This document shows, in pieces, positions 8,564 to 18,020 of a stretch of DNA of 33,125 nucleotides. A model generated the notes under the pieces. It was not told where the DNA came from. It searched no databases and saw only the letters and a program-made list of their open reading frames with translations. How positions within the stretch are numbered: position 1 is the first letter of the stretch; the number at the start of each line of letters is the position of its first letter. The stretch is from contig JAQUOA010000006.1 in assembly GCA_028749215.1 (NCBI GenBank), positions 1 through 33,125 on the forward strand, read 5' to 3'. The stretch comes from Bacteroidota bacterium (GTDB lineage: Bacteria; Bacteroidota; Ignavibacteria; UBA10030; UBA8401). The translations under genes were made by a program, and so were the position numbers.

Positions 8564-9655
8564 GTGCTCATCCATATTACCACCGCATCTCCGCCGTACA
8601 AAGTAACCCAGGCAAAAGCCACGGAAGAACTTAAAACACGCATGGCCATTCGCCCTGCTATTGGCAGATTGATCGATGCGGCGTCGCATCATTCCGGTAT
8701 TGAATCTCGATACGTCGTCGTCCCCGATGCCGAAGCGATTCCGTCCAAAAAATTTTACTCGACCGATGCTGGTGCTGTTACACCGGATACGAAGTCACGC
8801 ATGAATGAGTATGAACACTGGACAAAAGTGTTGGCGCACGATGCTGTTTCGCGCCTGCTGGCAGAAACCAGTACCGATCCTTCAACTATTAAACGCTTGA
8901 TTACCGTTTCATGCACGGGTTTTTTTGCGCCCGGTCTTGATTACTATGTGATGAACGAATTTCATCTGCCTGATTCAACTCAACGCACGCATATCGGATT
9001 CATGGGGTGTGCCGCCGCGTTGGTGGGATGCACTTCTGTGCTGGAAGCTTTACGCTCTGCGAGTGATGAACAGAGCACCACGCTGCTGATTGCCGTTGAA
9101 CTTTGCTCCTTGCATCTTCAAACTGAACCGACGCGCGACAACATTCTTGCCAATATGATTTTTGCCGATGGCTGTGCCGCGGCATTGTTTTCCAATTCCG
9201 CACGTTACAAACGACGCCTGCAATTGGTGAGCACACATTCTCATCTGTTTCCAAATTCCGCAGAGTATATGGGGTGGAAAATCGGTAATACCGGTTTTGA
9301 AATGATGCTCTCGTCGGAATTACCGACCATCATTTCTGAAAAAGCGATTCCGGTTTTGCGTGCACTCTTTGCACGTCACAACATCGACTTCCGTTCGGTG
9401 CACCACTGGGTATTGCATCCTGGCGGCAGAGCAATTTTAGATGCGCTGCAAAATGGATTGCAGCTAAACGAAGAAGAGATGATGCCGTCACGAACCATTT
9501 TAAAAAATTATGGCAACATGTCCTCTGCTTCCATTTTGTTTGTCATGAAAGAGCTTCTTGAAACACGAAAAGTAAAGAACGATGAGTATGTGTGCGCCGT
9601 TGCTTTCGGTCCCGGCTTGACAATGGAAGTGGCGTTCTTGAAAGGTGTGGAATGA
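8564..9655 (+). CDS. Type III polyketide synthase (chalcone/stilbene synthase family)
   Basis: GTG start after an A/G-rich RBS; GFMGCAAALVGC (catalytic Cys), HPGGRAILDAL (His), NYGNMSSASI (Asn), C-terminal FGPGLTME. Confidence 0.93.
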   Translation: MLIHITTASPPYKVTQAKATEELKTRMAIRPAIGRLIDAASHHSGIESRYVVVPDAEAIPSKKFYSTDAGAVTPDTKSRMNEYEHWTKVLAHDAVSRLLAETSTDPSTIKRLITVSCTGFFAPGLDYYVMNEFHLPDSTQRTHIGFMGCAAALVGCTSVLEALRSASDEQSTTLLIAVELCSLHLQTEPTRDNILANMIFADGCAAALFSNSARYKRRLQLVSTHSHLFPNSAEYMGWKIGNTGFEMMLSSELPTIISEKAIPVLRALFARHNIDFRSVHHWVLHPGGRAILDALQNGLQLNEEEMMPSRTILKNYGNMSSASILFVMKELLETRKVKNDEYVCAVAFGPGLTMEVAFLKGVE

Positions 9656-10341
9656 TATTTTCGCGCAGCGTACAAAAAGAAATTATGGACGATGTGTTGA
9701 TCAATGATGAACGGATGGATGATGCACTGCGCGAACTTACGGTGATTAACAAATGGCTTGGCGGAAATGCAACCTCGCGAAAAGGGGTAAAAACAATGGC
9801 GCGTAAACTTGCGCCGCGAGAAATGATTTCTATCTTAGATGTAGGTGCAGGAGGATCAGATGTTGCACGAGCATTAGAGTCACTTCGACGCGATGTGAAG
9901 ATTACGTCGCTCGATCTGAATTTGCGGGCGTGCGAATATTCCTGTAAAATTGTTCCGACGGTTGATGTTGTGAATGGAACTGTCCATGCTCTTCCTTTTA
10001 AAGAGGGATCGTTTGATGTCGTTCACGTCTCTCTCTTCCTTCATCATTTTACCGATGATGAACTGAAAGATATTCTTCCGTCTTTACTGCGGATTGCACG
10101 TGTCGGAATTGTTATCAACGATCTTCGCAGAACAGTTATTTCGTATATCGGCATCATCCTGTTGACGCGGTTGTTTTCAAAGAGTGCTATGGTGCGGAAC
10201 GACGGCCCTCTCTCCGTTCGCCGGGGTTTTACACGAAGCGAGCTTGTTCGTGTTTGCTCAATGCTTCCTTCATCATCATTTACGATTCAACGGACGTGGG
10301 CGTTTCGGTGGTTAGTGTGCATTACAAAAAATAATGAATGA
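9652..10341 (+). CDS. Class I SAM-dependent methyltransferase
   Basis: ILDVGAGGSDVARAL motif I, ITSLDLN, LPFKEGSFDVVHVSLFLHHF; ATGA overlap with the PKS stop codon. Confidence 0.85.
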   Translation: MIFSRSVQKEIMDDVLINDERMDDALRELTVINKWLGGNATSRKGVKTMARKLAPREMISILDVGAGGSDVARALESLRRDVKITSLDLNLRACEYSCKIVPTVDVVNGTVHALPFKEGSFDVVHVSLFLHHFTDDELKDILPSLLRIARVGIVINDLRRTVISYIGIILLTRLFSKSAMVRNDGPLSVRRGFTRSELVRVCSMLPSSSFTIQRTWAFRWLVCITKNNE

Positions 10342-11479
10342 AACTCAATTTGATATTGCAATTGTAGGAGGCGGTCCGGCGGGATCGACGGCGGCAATGT
10401 TCTGTGCACGGATGGGATTTCGAACATGCGTGATTGAAAAAAAATCTTTTCCAAGAGAAACCTTGTGCGGAGAATTTTTATCGCGTGAGGTTGTTCAAAT
10501 TCTTGATGAACTGGGGATTACGCAGCAATTCCTAAATCTCCAGCCACATCCATTAAAGTCATTTCGGTACTCATCCGAACACTGGCAATCGTTCGCTTCC
10601 GAGTTATCATTTACCGGGTATGGATTACGGCGCGGAACATTCGACAAGTTTTTATTGGAGAGTGCACGTACTGCCGGAGCAGTGCTATTCCAGCCTGCAA
10701 CGGTTGAACTCATTCAACGAAATACGTCTGGCTTTTCGCTTGTCCTTACGGATGAAATAGGAAAGAAAAATATCACGGCGACGAATGTCATTGGCGCTTA
10801 TGGAAAACAAAATGTGCTGGATAAAAGTCTTCAGCGGAATTTTGTGTCGGAAAAATCTCACCTGAACGGAATAAAATTTCATGTCCCCAAAAAATATTTG
10901 AAACAATTCCCCGAAGATGAAATTCAAATGTTCACCGCTCATAAGCTGTACTGCGGCGTTAACATTGTGAATGATGACACGGCAACAGTCTGTTTTCTTG
11001 AACGGCGGTCGGAGAAGGATGTTCCTCCGCGCGTACGATTGAACGAGCTGCTTTCATCCAATTCGTATTTTGCAGATATCGTGACACCTGATTTTGAATC
11101 GATGATTGACACGTTTCCAATTTACGGCACGGGGAATATTTTTTTTGGAAACAGAAATCTCGTTGAGAGCGGAATTTTTATGATTGGCGATGCCGCCCGC
11201 ATCATCGCTCCACTCGCCGGGGATGGTATTGGTATGGCGATGCAAAGTGCGCATATCATTGCATCGGTGCTGGAGGAAGGAAGGAAAAAAAATCTCGACG
11301 CTCAGGCATTAGGTGATCTCTATACCATTAATTGGACGTCGAGTTTTCGCCGTCGGCTCCGCATTGCCCAACAGGTGCAGCAAGTTCTGCTTTCGGATAT
11401 TGGAAAGAAAATCAGCATATCGGTGCTCGCCGCATTTCCATTTCTGCTTCCCCGCACCATAGAATTTACCCGCGGGTAG
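10334..11479 (+). CDS. FAD-dependent oxidoreductase (geranylgeranyl-reductase / aromatic-hydroxylase-like flavoprotein)
   Basis: DIAIVGGGPAGSTAAMFCARMGFRTCVIEKKSFPRETLCGEFLS Rossmann motif; GDAARIIAPLAGDGIGMAMQSA; overlaps the methyltransferase 3' end by 8 bp. Confidence 0.88.
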   Translation: MNETQFDIAIVGGGPAGSTAAMFCARMGFRTCVIEKKSFPRETLCGEFLSREVVQILDELGITQQFLNLQPHPLKSFRYSSEHWQSFASELSFTGYGLRRGTFDKFLLESARTAGAVLFQPATVELIQRNTSGFSLVLTDEIGKKNITATNVIGAYGKQNVLDKSLQRNFVSEKSHLNGIKFHVPKKYLKQFPEDEIQMFTAHKLYCGVNIVNDDTATVCFLERRSEKDVPPRVRLNELLSSNSYFADIVTPDFESMIDTFPIYGTGNIFFGNRNLVESGIFMIGDAARIIAPLAGDGIGMAMQSAHIIASVLEEGRKKNLDAQALGDLYTINWTSSFRRRLRIAQQVQQVLLSDIGKKISISVLAAFPFLLPRTIEFTRG

Positions 11480-11511
11480 AACAACGCGATGTCATTGCAA
11501 TAACAAGAGAT

Positions 11512-11573
11512 GTCATGCCGAACTTGTTTCGGCATCCAAAACAACTACAGATGCTGACATTCGTCAGCATGAC
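11512..11573. repeat. REP/BIME-like palindromic intergenic element, copy 3 (divergent)
   Basis: GTCATGCCGAACTTGTTTCGGCATCC...GATGCTGACATTCGTCAGCATGAC; same GTCAT...ATGAC boundaries and paired stems as copies 1 and 2. Confidence 0.65.
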
Positions 11574-11685
11574 GAGTTTTTTATAATCAAATAAGACACT
11601 CCCTGCATTTTTGATTTGAACTAATATTTACGTACTCTAAATTAACGTTAAATCCTTCCTGTGGCTTTTTTCTGGAGTACGTGCC

Positions 11686-14600
11686 ATGAAACACATATTT
11701 TCGCTTCCATTTATTTTCATTTTCACCTCCGCCGTGTCCATTTCTCAAACAGTTCAAACGATTGAAGATCGCATTACATCTATCCTGAACCAAATGACGG
11801 TTCAGGAAAAGATAGACCAGCTCCATCCGCAAACCGGATTTACCACTGCCGACAACACGCGTCTTAAAATTCCCGGTTTCATTATGGCGGACGGACCTCA
11901 CGGTGTTCGTGACGGTTCTGCGACTTGTTTTCCCGTAGGGATTGCAATGGCGGCAATGTGGGATACTTCAATGGCGCACAGAATTGGTGTTGCGATGGGA
12001 AAAGAATTTCGCGGCAAAGGGAAAAGTCAGGCACTTGGACCGTGTCTTGATCTTGGCCGCGATGTGCGTAACGGAAGAAGTGCGGAAAGCGGCGGTGAAG
12101 ATCCGTACCTGGATGCACAAACCACGACAGCCGTGGTGAAGGGTGTTCAATCCACGCCGGCAATCGCAACAATAAAACATTACAACGCCAATCATCGCGA
12201 AAACGGCCGTACCACCAACAACATCATTGCGCCGCTTCGTTCGCTCACGGAAATGAATGGTCTTACATTCCGTACCGCCGTGCAAGAAGGGGGTGCGTTC
12301 AGTGTGATGAATGCGTACAATCTTATCAATGGAGAAAAATGCGCCGAGAATACAACGCTCCTCACAACGATCCTTCGCAATTATTGGGGATTTCCATTTT
12401 ATGTTGTGTCGGATTGGGGTTCTATTTGGGATCCGCAAAAAGCAATTACTGCAGGATGCGACCTTGAGATGGGTTCAGATTTATACGGGCAGAATCTTCC
12501 GACACTGGTTGCGAACGGAACCGTATCGCAAGCAACGCTTGATCAGGCTGTGCGCCGCGTGCTGAGAACGAAAATGCTCGCAGGCATTCTTGACTATCAA
12601 CCGGAAGGAAATGCTGATGATGTAAATAGTTTAAAGCATCAGCAACTATGTTTGGATGCCGCACGCAAGTCAATCATTCTTCTGAAAAATAAAAACAATA
12701 TTCTTCCGCTGGTAAAAGATTCTATAACAAAGATTTTGCTGATTGGACCGAGCGCAGCTGTCGCACAAATTGACGGAGGAGGAAGTGCATACGTTACTCC
12801 ATTCTATTCGATATCTCCAAGACAAGGAATTGAGTCAAAAATTGGCAGTGCAAAAGTTGCCTACTTAAAGGGATGCGATATTAACAACAGCGATACCAGC
12901 GGATTTGCTGCTGCACGAATTGTTGCTGCTGCGGCCGATGTTGTCATCTTTGTCGGAGGTCTTGATCCAAGCCAGGAAAGTGAAGGAATGGATCGTAAAG
13001 GCGACTTGCCTGATCTTCCTGGAAAACAACAAGACCTCATCAATGCGCTTGCGGAAGCGAACAAAAAAGTTATTGCCGTAATATACAGCGGCGGTGTCTG
13101 TTCTGTGCATCGATGCATTGATAATATCAGTGGTTTCATCTATGCTTTTTATCCGGGACAAGAGGGAGGGAATGCGCTTGCCGATATTTTATTCGGCGAC
13201 GTGAATCCAAGCGGGCGAATGCCGGTCACAATGCCAACAACTGTCGATCAACTCCCGGCGTGGAATGATAACTTCACCGACGATTATGGATGTGGCTACC
13301 GCTGGTTCGATGGAAGGAATTTTACTCCTGAATTTGCCTTCGGCCATGGATTGAGCTACACAACATTTGAGTACAGCAATCTCGTCATCCCCGCACCTTC
13401 ACCGTACGGTAATCCCGTGTCGATAAGTGTTGATGTAAAAAACAGCGGTACTCGCAGCGGCGAAGAAGTTGTTCAATTATATCTTACCCATGACAGTTCA
13501 TCAATTCCGATGGCAAAGAAAGAGTTAAAGGGATTTCAACGTGTTGCTCTAGCGCCGGGAGAAAAGAAAACGGTGACTCTCACCATCACCAATGATGAAT
13601 TGTATTATTTTAACGAAACAACAGCAATGTACTCCGTAGAACCGGGACAAATAACTGTTCGTGTCGGCACTGCATCGGACAGTATTTTAGCGACAGGAAG
13701 TTTTACGATGCTTGCCGGAACACAAAAACCTGATTTAAGGATTACAAATTTGAAAATGGTTCCGCCGTTTCCGTTACCGGGACAAAAAGTGACCTTTGTT
13801 GCGTTGGTAAAAAATCAGGGAACAGGCCCGACTGCTTCCGGCTCTCCAGTAAAAGTAAAGTTTAGTTTGAACGAAAAAGAAATTGCTTGGTCAACAAATT
13901 ACACACAATCAATTCCTGCCGGAGGTATGGCGTTGATTGAAGCGGACGGCGGACCGGCAGGAACAAATTTGTGGGCGGCAGAATCTATTGGCACATATTC
14001 CGTCCATGCAATTGCCGACCCTGATAATGCGATTGATGAGTGCGTTGAATCGAACAACGATCAGTTTGCAAGTCTCACCGTGTATCCGAATCCTCCACAG
14101 AATCTTGCACTTAATAAGCCTGTAAAAGTCTCTTCTATAGAAGCGACAGGATTAGAAGGAGAAAAAGCTGTGGATGGCAATATAGGAACGAGGTGGTCAT
14201 CAGCATTTAGCGATCCGCAGTTCATTGTTGTGGACCTCGGGAGCGTGCAGAGTATTTCTGAAGTTCTTCTGTACTGGGAAACCGCGTATGCAAAATCATA
14301 TCAGGTCTTGGTTTCAGATGACAGCATCACATTCCGAACGATCGGCACGGCATCGAGCAGTGACGGCGGATTGGATAAAATAACAACGAATGAAAGAGCG
14401 CGTTTCATTTGGATACAATGCACACAGCGGGCAACGCAGTGGGGATATTCTCTGTTTGAGATAGTTGTTCATGGCACTGAGTTGACGTCGGTTTACAATA
14501 ATAGGGGTAACATTCCGACAAAATTTTCACTCAGTAATAATTTCCCTAATCCGTTCAACCCAACCACAGTGATCAATTATCAGTTACCAGTAACCAGTCA

Positions 14601-14781
14601 CGTAACGTTGAAAGTGTATGATCTGCTTGGGCGCGAAGTGGCAACGCTGGTGAATGAAAAGAAAGAAGCGGGGAATTATTCTGTCCAATGGAATGCAATA
14701 AACGCTCCGAGTGGAATTTATTTTGCTCGAATAATGAGTGGTGCATATTCGCAATCAAAGAAAATGTTGTTAGTGAAATGA
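11686..14781 (+). CDS. Glycoside hydrolase family 3 (beta-glucosidase-like) with Fn3-like, CARDB and F5/8-type C (CBM32-like) domains and T9SS sorting domain
   Basis: KHYNANHRENGR, VVSDWGSIWDPQKAITAGCDLEM, FGHGLSYTTFEYSNL; CARDB-like PDLRITNLKMVPPFPLPGQKVTFVALVKNQG; NLALNKPVKVSSIE..GEKAVDGNIGTRWSS; tail FSLSNNFPNPFNPTTVINYQLP...KKMLLVK. Confidence 0.92.
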   Translation: MKHIFSLPFIFIFTSAVSISQTVQTIEDRITSILNQMTVQEKIDQLHPQTGFTTADNTRLKIPGFIMADGPHGVRDGSATCFPVGIAMAAMWDTSMAHRIGVAMGKEFRGKGKSQALGPCLDLGRDVRNGRSAESGGEDPYLDAQTTTAVVKGVQSTPAIATIKHYNANHRENGRTTNNIIAPLRSLTEMNGLTFRTAVQEGGAFSVMNAYNLINGEKCAENTTLLTTILRNYWGFPFYVVSDWGSIWDPQKAITAGCDLEMGSDLYGQNLPTLVANGTVSQATLDQAVRRVLRTKMLAGILDYQPEGNADDVNSLKHQQLCLDAARKSIILLKNKNNILPLVKDSITKILLIGPSAAVAQIDGGGSAYVTPFYSISPRQGIESKIGSAKVAYLKGCDINNSDTSGFAAARIVAAAADVVIFVGGLDPSQESEGMDRKGDLPDLPGKQQDLINALAEANKKVIAVIYSGGVCSVHRCIDNISGFIYAFYPGQEGGNALADILFGDVNPSGRMPVTMPTTVDQLPAWNDNFTDDYGCGYRWFDGRNFTPEFAFGHGLSYTTFEYSNLVIPAPSPYGNPVSISVDVKNSGTRSGEEVVQLYLTHDSSSIPMAKKELKGFQRVALAPGEKKTVTLTITNDELYYFNETTAMYSVEPGQITVRVGTASDSILATGSFTMLAGTQKPDLRITNLKMVPPFPLPGQKVTFVALVKNQGTGPTASGSPVKVKFSLNEKEIAWSTNYTQSIPAGGMALIEADGGPAGTNLWAAESIGTYSVHAIADPDNAIDECVESNNDQFASLTVYPNPPQNLALNKPVKVSSIEATGLEGEKAVDGNIGTRWSSAFSDPQFIVVDLGSVQSISEVLLYWETAYAKSYQVLVSDDSITFRTIGTASSSDGGLDKITTNERARFIWIQCTQRATQWGYSLFEIVVHGTELTSVYNNRGNIPTKFSLSNNFPNPFNPTTVINYQLPVTSHVTLKVYDLLGREVATLVNEKKEAGNYSVQWNAINAPSGIYFARIMSGAYSQSKKMLLVK

Positions 14782-14815
14782 TGGGCTAATTAAATTCAAC
14801 GGAATGGAGTTGATT

Positions 14816-16336
14816 ATGAAAACGAAACTCTCCCTGTTGTACTTTTTCTTGGTACTCTTTCTCGGTACAACGCTTATTGCACAGACAAGCGGGCTGCAAT
14901 ATTATCGTTCAGCAGTAATGAACGGCAATAACATTAAAACTGTATTTGGTAATTGGGGCGTCATTGGTCAGCCGGCTGATACACGGCCGCGCGGCGCATG
15001 GCTTTATGAAACGAATGGATATATCGGCGATGAATCTATTTTACTCGGCATCGAGTTTCCCATTAAGGATTACAATGGCGACTCAAAGTCGGATACTGTG
15101 CATTCAGTAATCACCAGTCCTGTTTCTCGTCCTGCTTCAAGCTTTGATATCAATCCAACAACAAGCGACCCGTGGACATTTTTGCCTGATAGTAATTCAC
15201 TCAACACAAAATCGAACAGTGTTGCACTCAGTTCCGATATAAGCACATGGCCGGCGTCGTGGAAAGACGGCAATGGTTCGGCAGAATGGAACGGCTTTTT
15301 CGGGAAAGGGAAAATGGTTGCAGATCTTGAAGCTTATTTTCAAATGAACGATGAAAATGATCATCGCTTTGATACACCTGCAAATAATTCATATGGCAAA
15401 AATTTTACTGGTAGAAATGGACAGGGAATTTCAATAACAGTTCGATACCTGCAATGGAATCATCCGGCGGTGAAAGATATTCTCTTCCGTGTCTATGACA
15501 TAAAAAATGAAAGTGCGTTAAAATACAATAAGGTGGTTTTTGGGTATTTACTGGGAACGTATGTGGGCATTACCACGACGGATCATTCTCCTCAAGAATA
15601 TAACGATGACTATACTGTTTTTTTCAAAAAGGAAAATGTCCTTGTTTTCGGTGATTATGACAACAACTGTTCCCGTAATCCGCTCTGGAAAGATTCTGTT
15701 GGGAAATGTGGCACTGCATTTATCGACTCGCCGAATAAGAATGAAATCGGGAGTTACAGTTATTTCACTCCGTCAAATCAAATTCGTTTAGGCGATGATG
15801 AGATCTTATGGGCAATGATGAAGGAAGGAAGCTATTCTAATCCCAGCAATGTTTTGAATGATACAATTCCTCTCGCCGGCTCCGATGGCGATTTTGTCTT
15901 TGGCACCTATTATTTTTCTCTTGATAGTGGTGAAGTAAAAAGAATAGCCTCGGTGCTTGCGTATGGATATACCAATGCTGAGGTGTTACAAAAAGTTCAA
16001 GCTGCGCGCGACATATATAAAAATAATTTCTCACTCCCAAACGTAGTATATAATGTTTTGAACAATATTTCTTTATCGTTCGGGCTTCAACAAAATTTCC
16101 CCAATCCGTTTAACCCATCGACAATCATCAATTACCAATTACCAATTACCAGTTACGTGACATTGAAAGTGTACGATCTGCTTGGACGTGAAGTGGCAAC
16201 GCTGGTGAATGAGATGAAGGAAGCAGGATATCATACGTTTCAATTTCACGGTGCAGATTTGGCGAGCGGAATTTACTTCTACCAGTTACGTGCCGGAGAT
16301 TTTTTGCAGACAAAGAAAATGGTGCTGATGAAATAA
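14816..16336 (+). CDS. T9SS-exported protein of unknown function
   Basis: Signal peptide MKTKLSLLYFFLVLFLGTTLIAQ after a GGAG RBS; tail LQQNFPNPFNPSTIINYQLP...KKMVLMK; no recognised catalytic domain. Confidence 0.8.
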   Translation: MKTKLSLLYFFLVLFLGTTLIAQTSGLQYYRSAVMNGNNIKTVFGNWGVIGQPADTRPRGAWLYETNGYIGDESILLGIEFPIKDYNGDSKSDTVHSVITSPVSRPASSFDINPTTSDPWTFLPDSNSLNTKSNSVALSSDISTWPASWKDGNGSAEWNGFFGKGKMVADLEAYFQMNDENDHRFDTPANNSYGKNFTGRNGQGISITVRYLQWNHPAVKDILFRVYDIKNESALKYNKVVFGYLLGTYVGITTTDHSPQEYNDDYTVFFKKENVLVFGDYDNNCSRNPLWKDSVGKCGTAFIDSPNKNEIGSYSYFTPSNQIRLGDDEILWAMMKEGSYSNPSNVLNDTIPLAGSDGDFVFGTYYFSLDSGEVKRIASVLAYGYTNAEVLQKVQAARDIYKNNFSLPNVVYNVLNNISLSFGLQQNFPNPFNPSTIINYQLPITSYVTLKVYDLLGREVATLVNEMKEAGYHTFQFHGADLASGIYFYQLRAGDFLQTKKMVLMK

Positions 16337-16470
16337 CAATTTGTAGAGGGAAGTATTTTTTTGAACGGAGGCCCACACTCATTTTTGAGTACCTGGTTAG
16401 AACACGCACGGCAGAATATTTATATGAGTATTATTTGAAAGATAAGCCACATTGAAGATGATCACAATTA

Positions 16471-16866
16471 TTATGGTATAGATCCATTTGGAATGCTTAT
16501 TTTCACCGAAGATATTGCCGAATAAATAAGATATACCACTACTACACCTCCTACTATAGCAATATATGTTAAATCATTTGGTTTCCCGCCGTGAACTTTT
16601 GTATGCCAACCCACCTGCGCGCGCTGGTAGGCACGAATTGCCGGCTGAGGATAGTGAATGGTAGGCGGCACCACCTTGCCTTCGTTCACCTCAAATTGGT
16701 CTTGATAATATAGGTACCAAGTAGATTCGTTATCCTCTTCAAGAGGCGGCTTATTAATTGTTGCTATTCTAGCGGTGGGTTGCGAGGCACTGCATGAAAC
16801 TAACAATGATGTGATGAGTAAGGGGATTAAAAAACGCGTGAACTTTAGGACCTTGGTGAGTGACAT
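16471..16866 (-). CDS. Hypothetical small lipoprotein
   Basis: MSLTKVLKFTRFLIPLLITSLLVSCSAS lipobox; start chosen inside ORF 16471..16908. Confidence 0.5.
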   Translation of the reverse strand: MSLTKVLKFTRFLIPLLITSLLVSCSASQPTARIATINKPPLEEDNESTWYLYYQDQFEVNEGKVVPPTIHYPQPAIRAYQRAQVGWHTKVHGGKPNDLTYIAIVGGVVVVYLIYSAISSVKISIPNGSIP

Positions 16867-17372
16867 CAGTTCTGATCTATGAGTTGCTGATTGACTAATC
16901 TGTAACATGATTGTATTTCCTTTTATGGTTGAATATTTTTGATTTCAAGATATACAACCGGTGAAGGAACGTTGTCATGAAATTGTCAAAAGAATGTCAG
17001 AAAATGCAGGGCATCATTTTTGTACAATTTGTGTTGTTACGCTATGCTCTTTCGTCTGTTTTAACGCGTGGCCTGGTGTTTATAAAATTTGTCTTTCGCA
17101 ACACGACACTACTCCATCCATATCTCATTCCATCCTTTTTTTACCATTCCGCTAATCAGGAAAATCATGAGCTTTGTCATGACTCTTTTGGTCTTTGCAT
17201 CCATCGTCACGGATAGTGTAGTGTGGTCTTTTTCTTGTCGTACTCGGTGACAGTAAGTTCTGTTTTTGTTCCTTTTCCTTTCATAAGTCTAGTCTCACGA
17301 AAAAGAGTGCCCACACCAAATTTTATATCTGAAAGAAATTCAATTTTGATGATATGAGTTTACAGGCAAAAA

Positions 17373-17393
17373 AAAATGGTACTGATGAAATAA
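17373..17393 (+). pseudogene. Residual T9SS tail fragment (KMVLMK*) with duplicated 3' flank
   Basis: aaaatggtactgatgaaataa...aatttgtagag...atttttttgaacgg at 17373-17438 matches aaaatggtgctgatgaaataa caatttgtagag...atttttttgaacgg at 16316-16371. Confidence 0.55.
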
Positions 17394-17524
17394 TACTTTG
17401 TGTAATTTGTAGAGTCAGATGATTTTTTTGAACGGTAGTCGCAACATCAAGGTTAAACAACGTGTGAGATTGCAAACCGTTTGACGTTTCGAACGTTTTC
17501 AAAGTACTTGGTCAGCGGATGGTG

Positions 17525-17896
17525 CTATATTATTTTACATGGTATGAGAGCGTCTTCATTATAAGAGTAGATCGCACATAATCGATGATATCCATCTGCA
17601 ATAATGACCCTTCCATTGATTGAATCCCTTATCAGAAGCAAAGGAGATAACTCGCGTCCTGATTCTATTTTCTTTTGGTCTTTCTCGACATGAGCATTAC
17701 TGATTCCAAGCGATGATAACCCCGATGCTCTAAAGATATCTTTTGCTTTGAACTCCGTGATAGCCGCTTTTCTCAATTTATTGACATCAGCGGCAGCCTT
17801 CTGTTCATCGTAAATCAGAGACAAGTACGAAAGGGCTGCCGGGTAATTATGTTCTTCCGGTTCACTCAACCATTTTATTTCGGCTTTATTCGACAT
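17525..17896 (-). CDS. Small ParB/Srx-like-fold protein, function unknown
   Basis: SPLLLIRDSINGRVIIADGYHRLCAIYSYNEDALIPCKII resembles the conserved ParB-type core; 123 aa. Confidence 0.6.
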   Translation of the reverse strand: MSNKAEIKWLSEPEEHNYPAALSYLSLIYDEQKAAADVNKLRKAAITEFKAKDIFRASGLSSLGISNAHVEKDQKKIESGRELSPLLLIRDSINGRVIIADGYHRLCAIYSYNEDALIPCKII

Positions 17897-17941
17897 TTTG
17901 CATTCTCCATTGACTTTCTTGATAGTAAAAGCTGTTGAAAC

Positions 17942-18008
17942 CTGACGGACTGGAATTAAATTTTCTTTCTACGTTGTAGTACGTCGTCAATTTTAAGTGT
18001 CCGGTTAG
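17942..18008. repeat. Intergenic repeat with imperfect dyad, attC-like candidate 1 (32-bp core 17944-17975)
   Basis: gacggactggaattaaattttctttctacgtt core; arms GGACtggAATTAAA / AATTTTAAgtGTCC. Confidence 0.5.
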
Positions 18009-18020
18009 ATACTCTATATT

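Noticed and set aside
8389-8649. 87-aa N-terminal extension of the FKBP ORF
   Set aside because: A lipoprotein signal peptide begins at 8388 and the extension overlaps the start of the divergent PKS gene.
11882-13161. Antisense ORFs within the GH3 gene
   Set aside because: Opposite a clear GH3 domain; no recognisable motifs.
16961-17216. Two overlapping + strand ORFs (64 and 79 aa)
   Set aside because: No RBS or domain signal and opposite in direction to the neighbouring array genes; likely chance ORFs.
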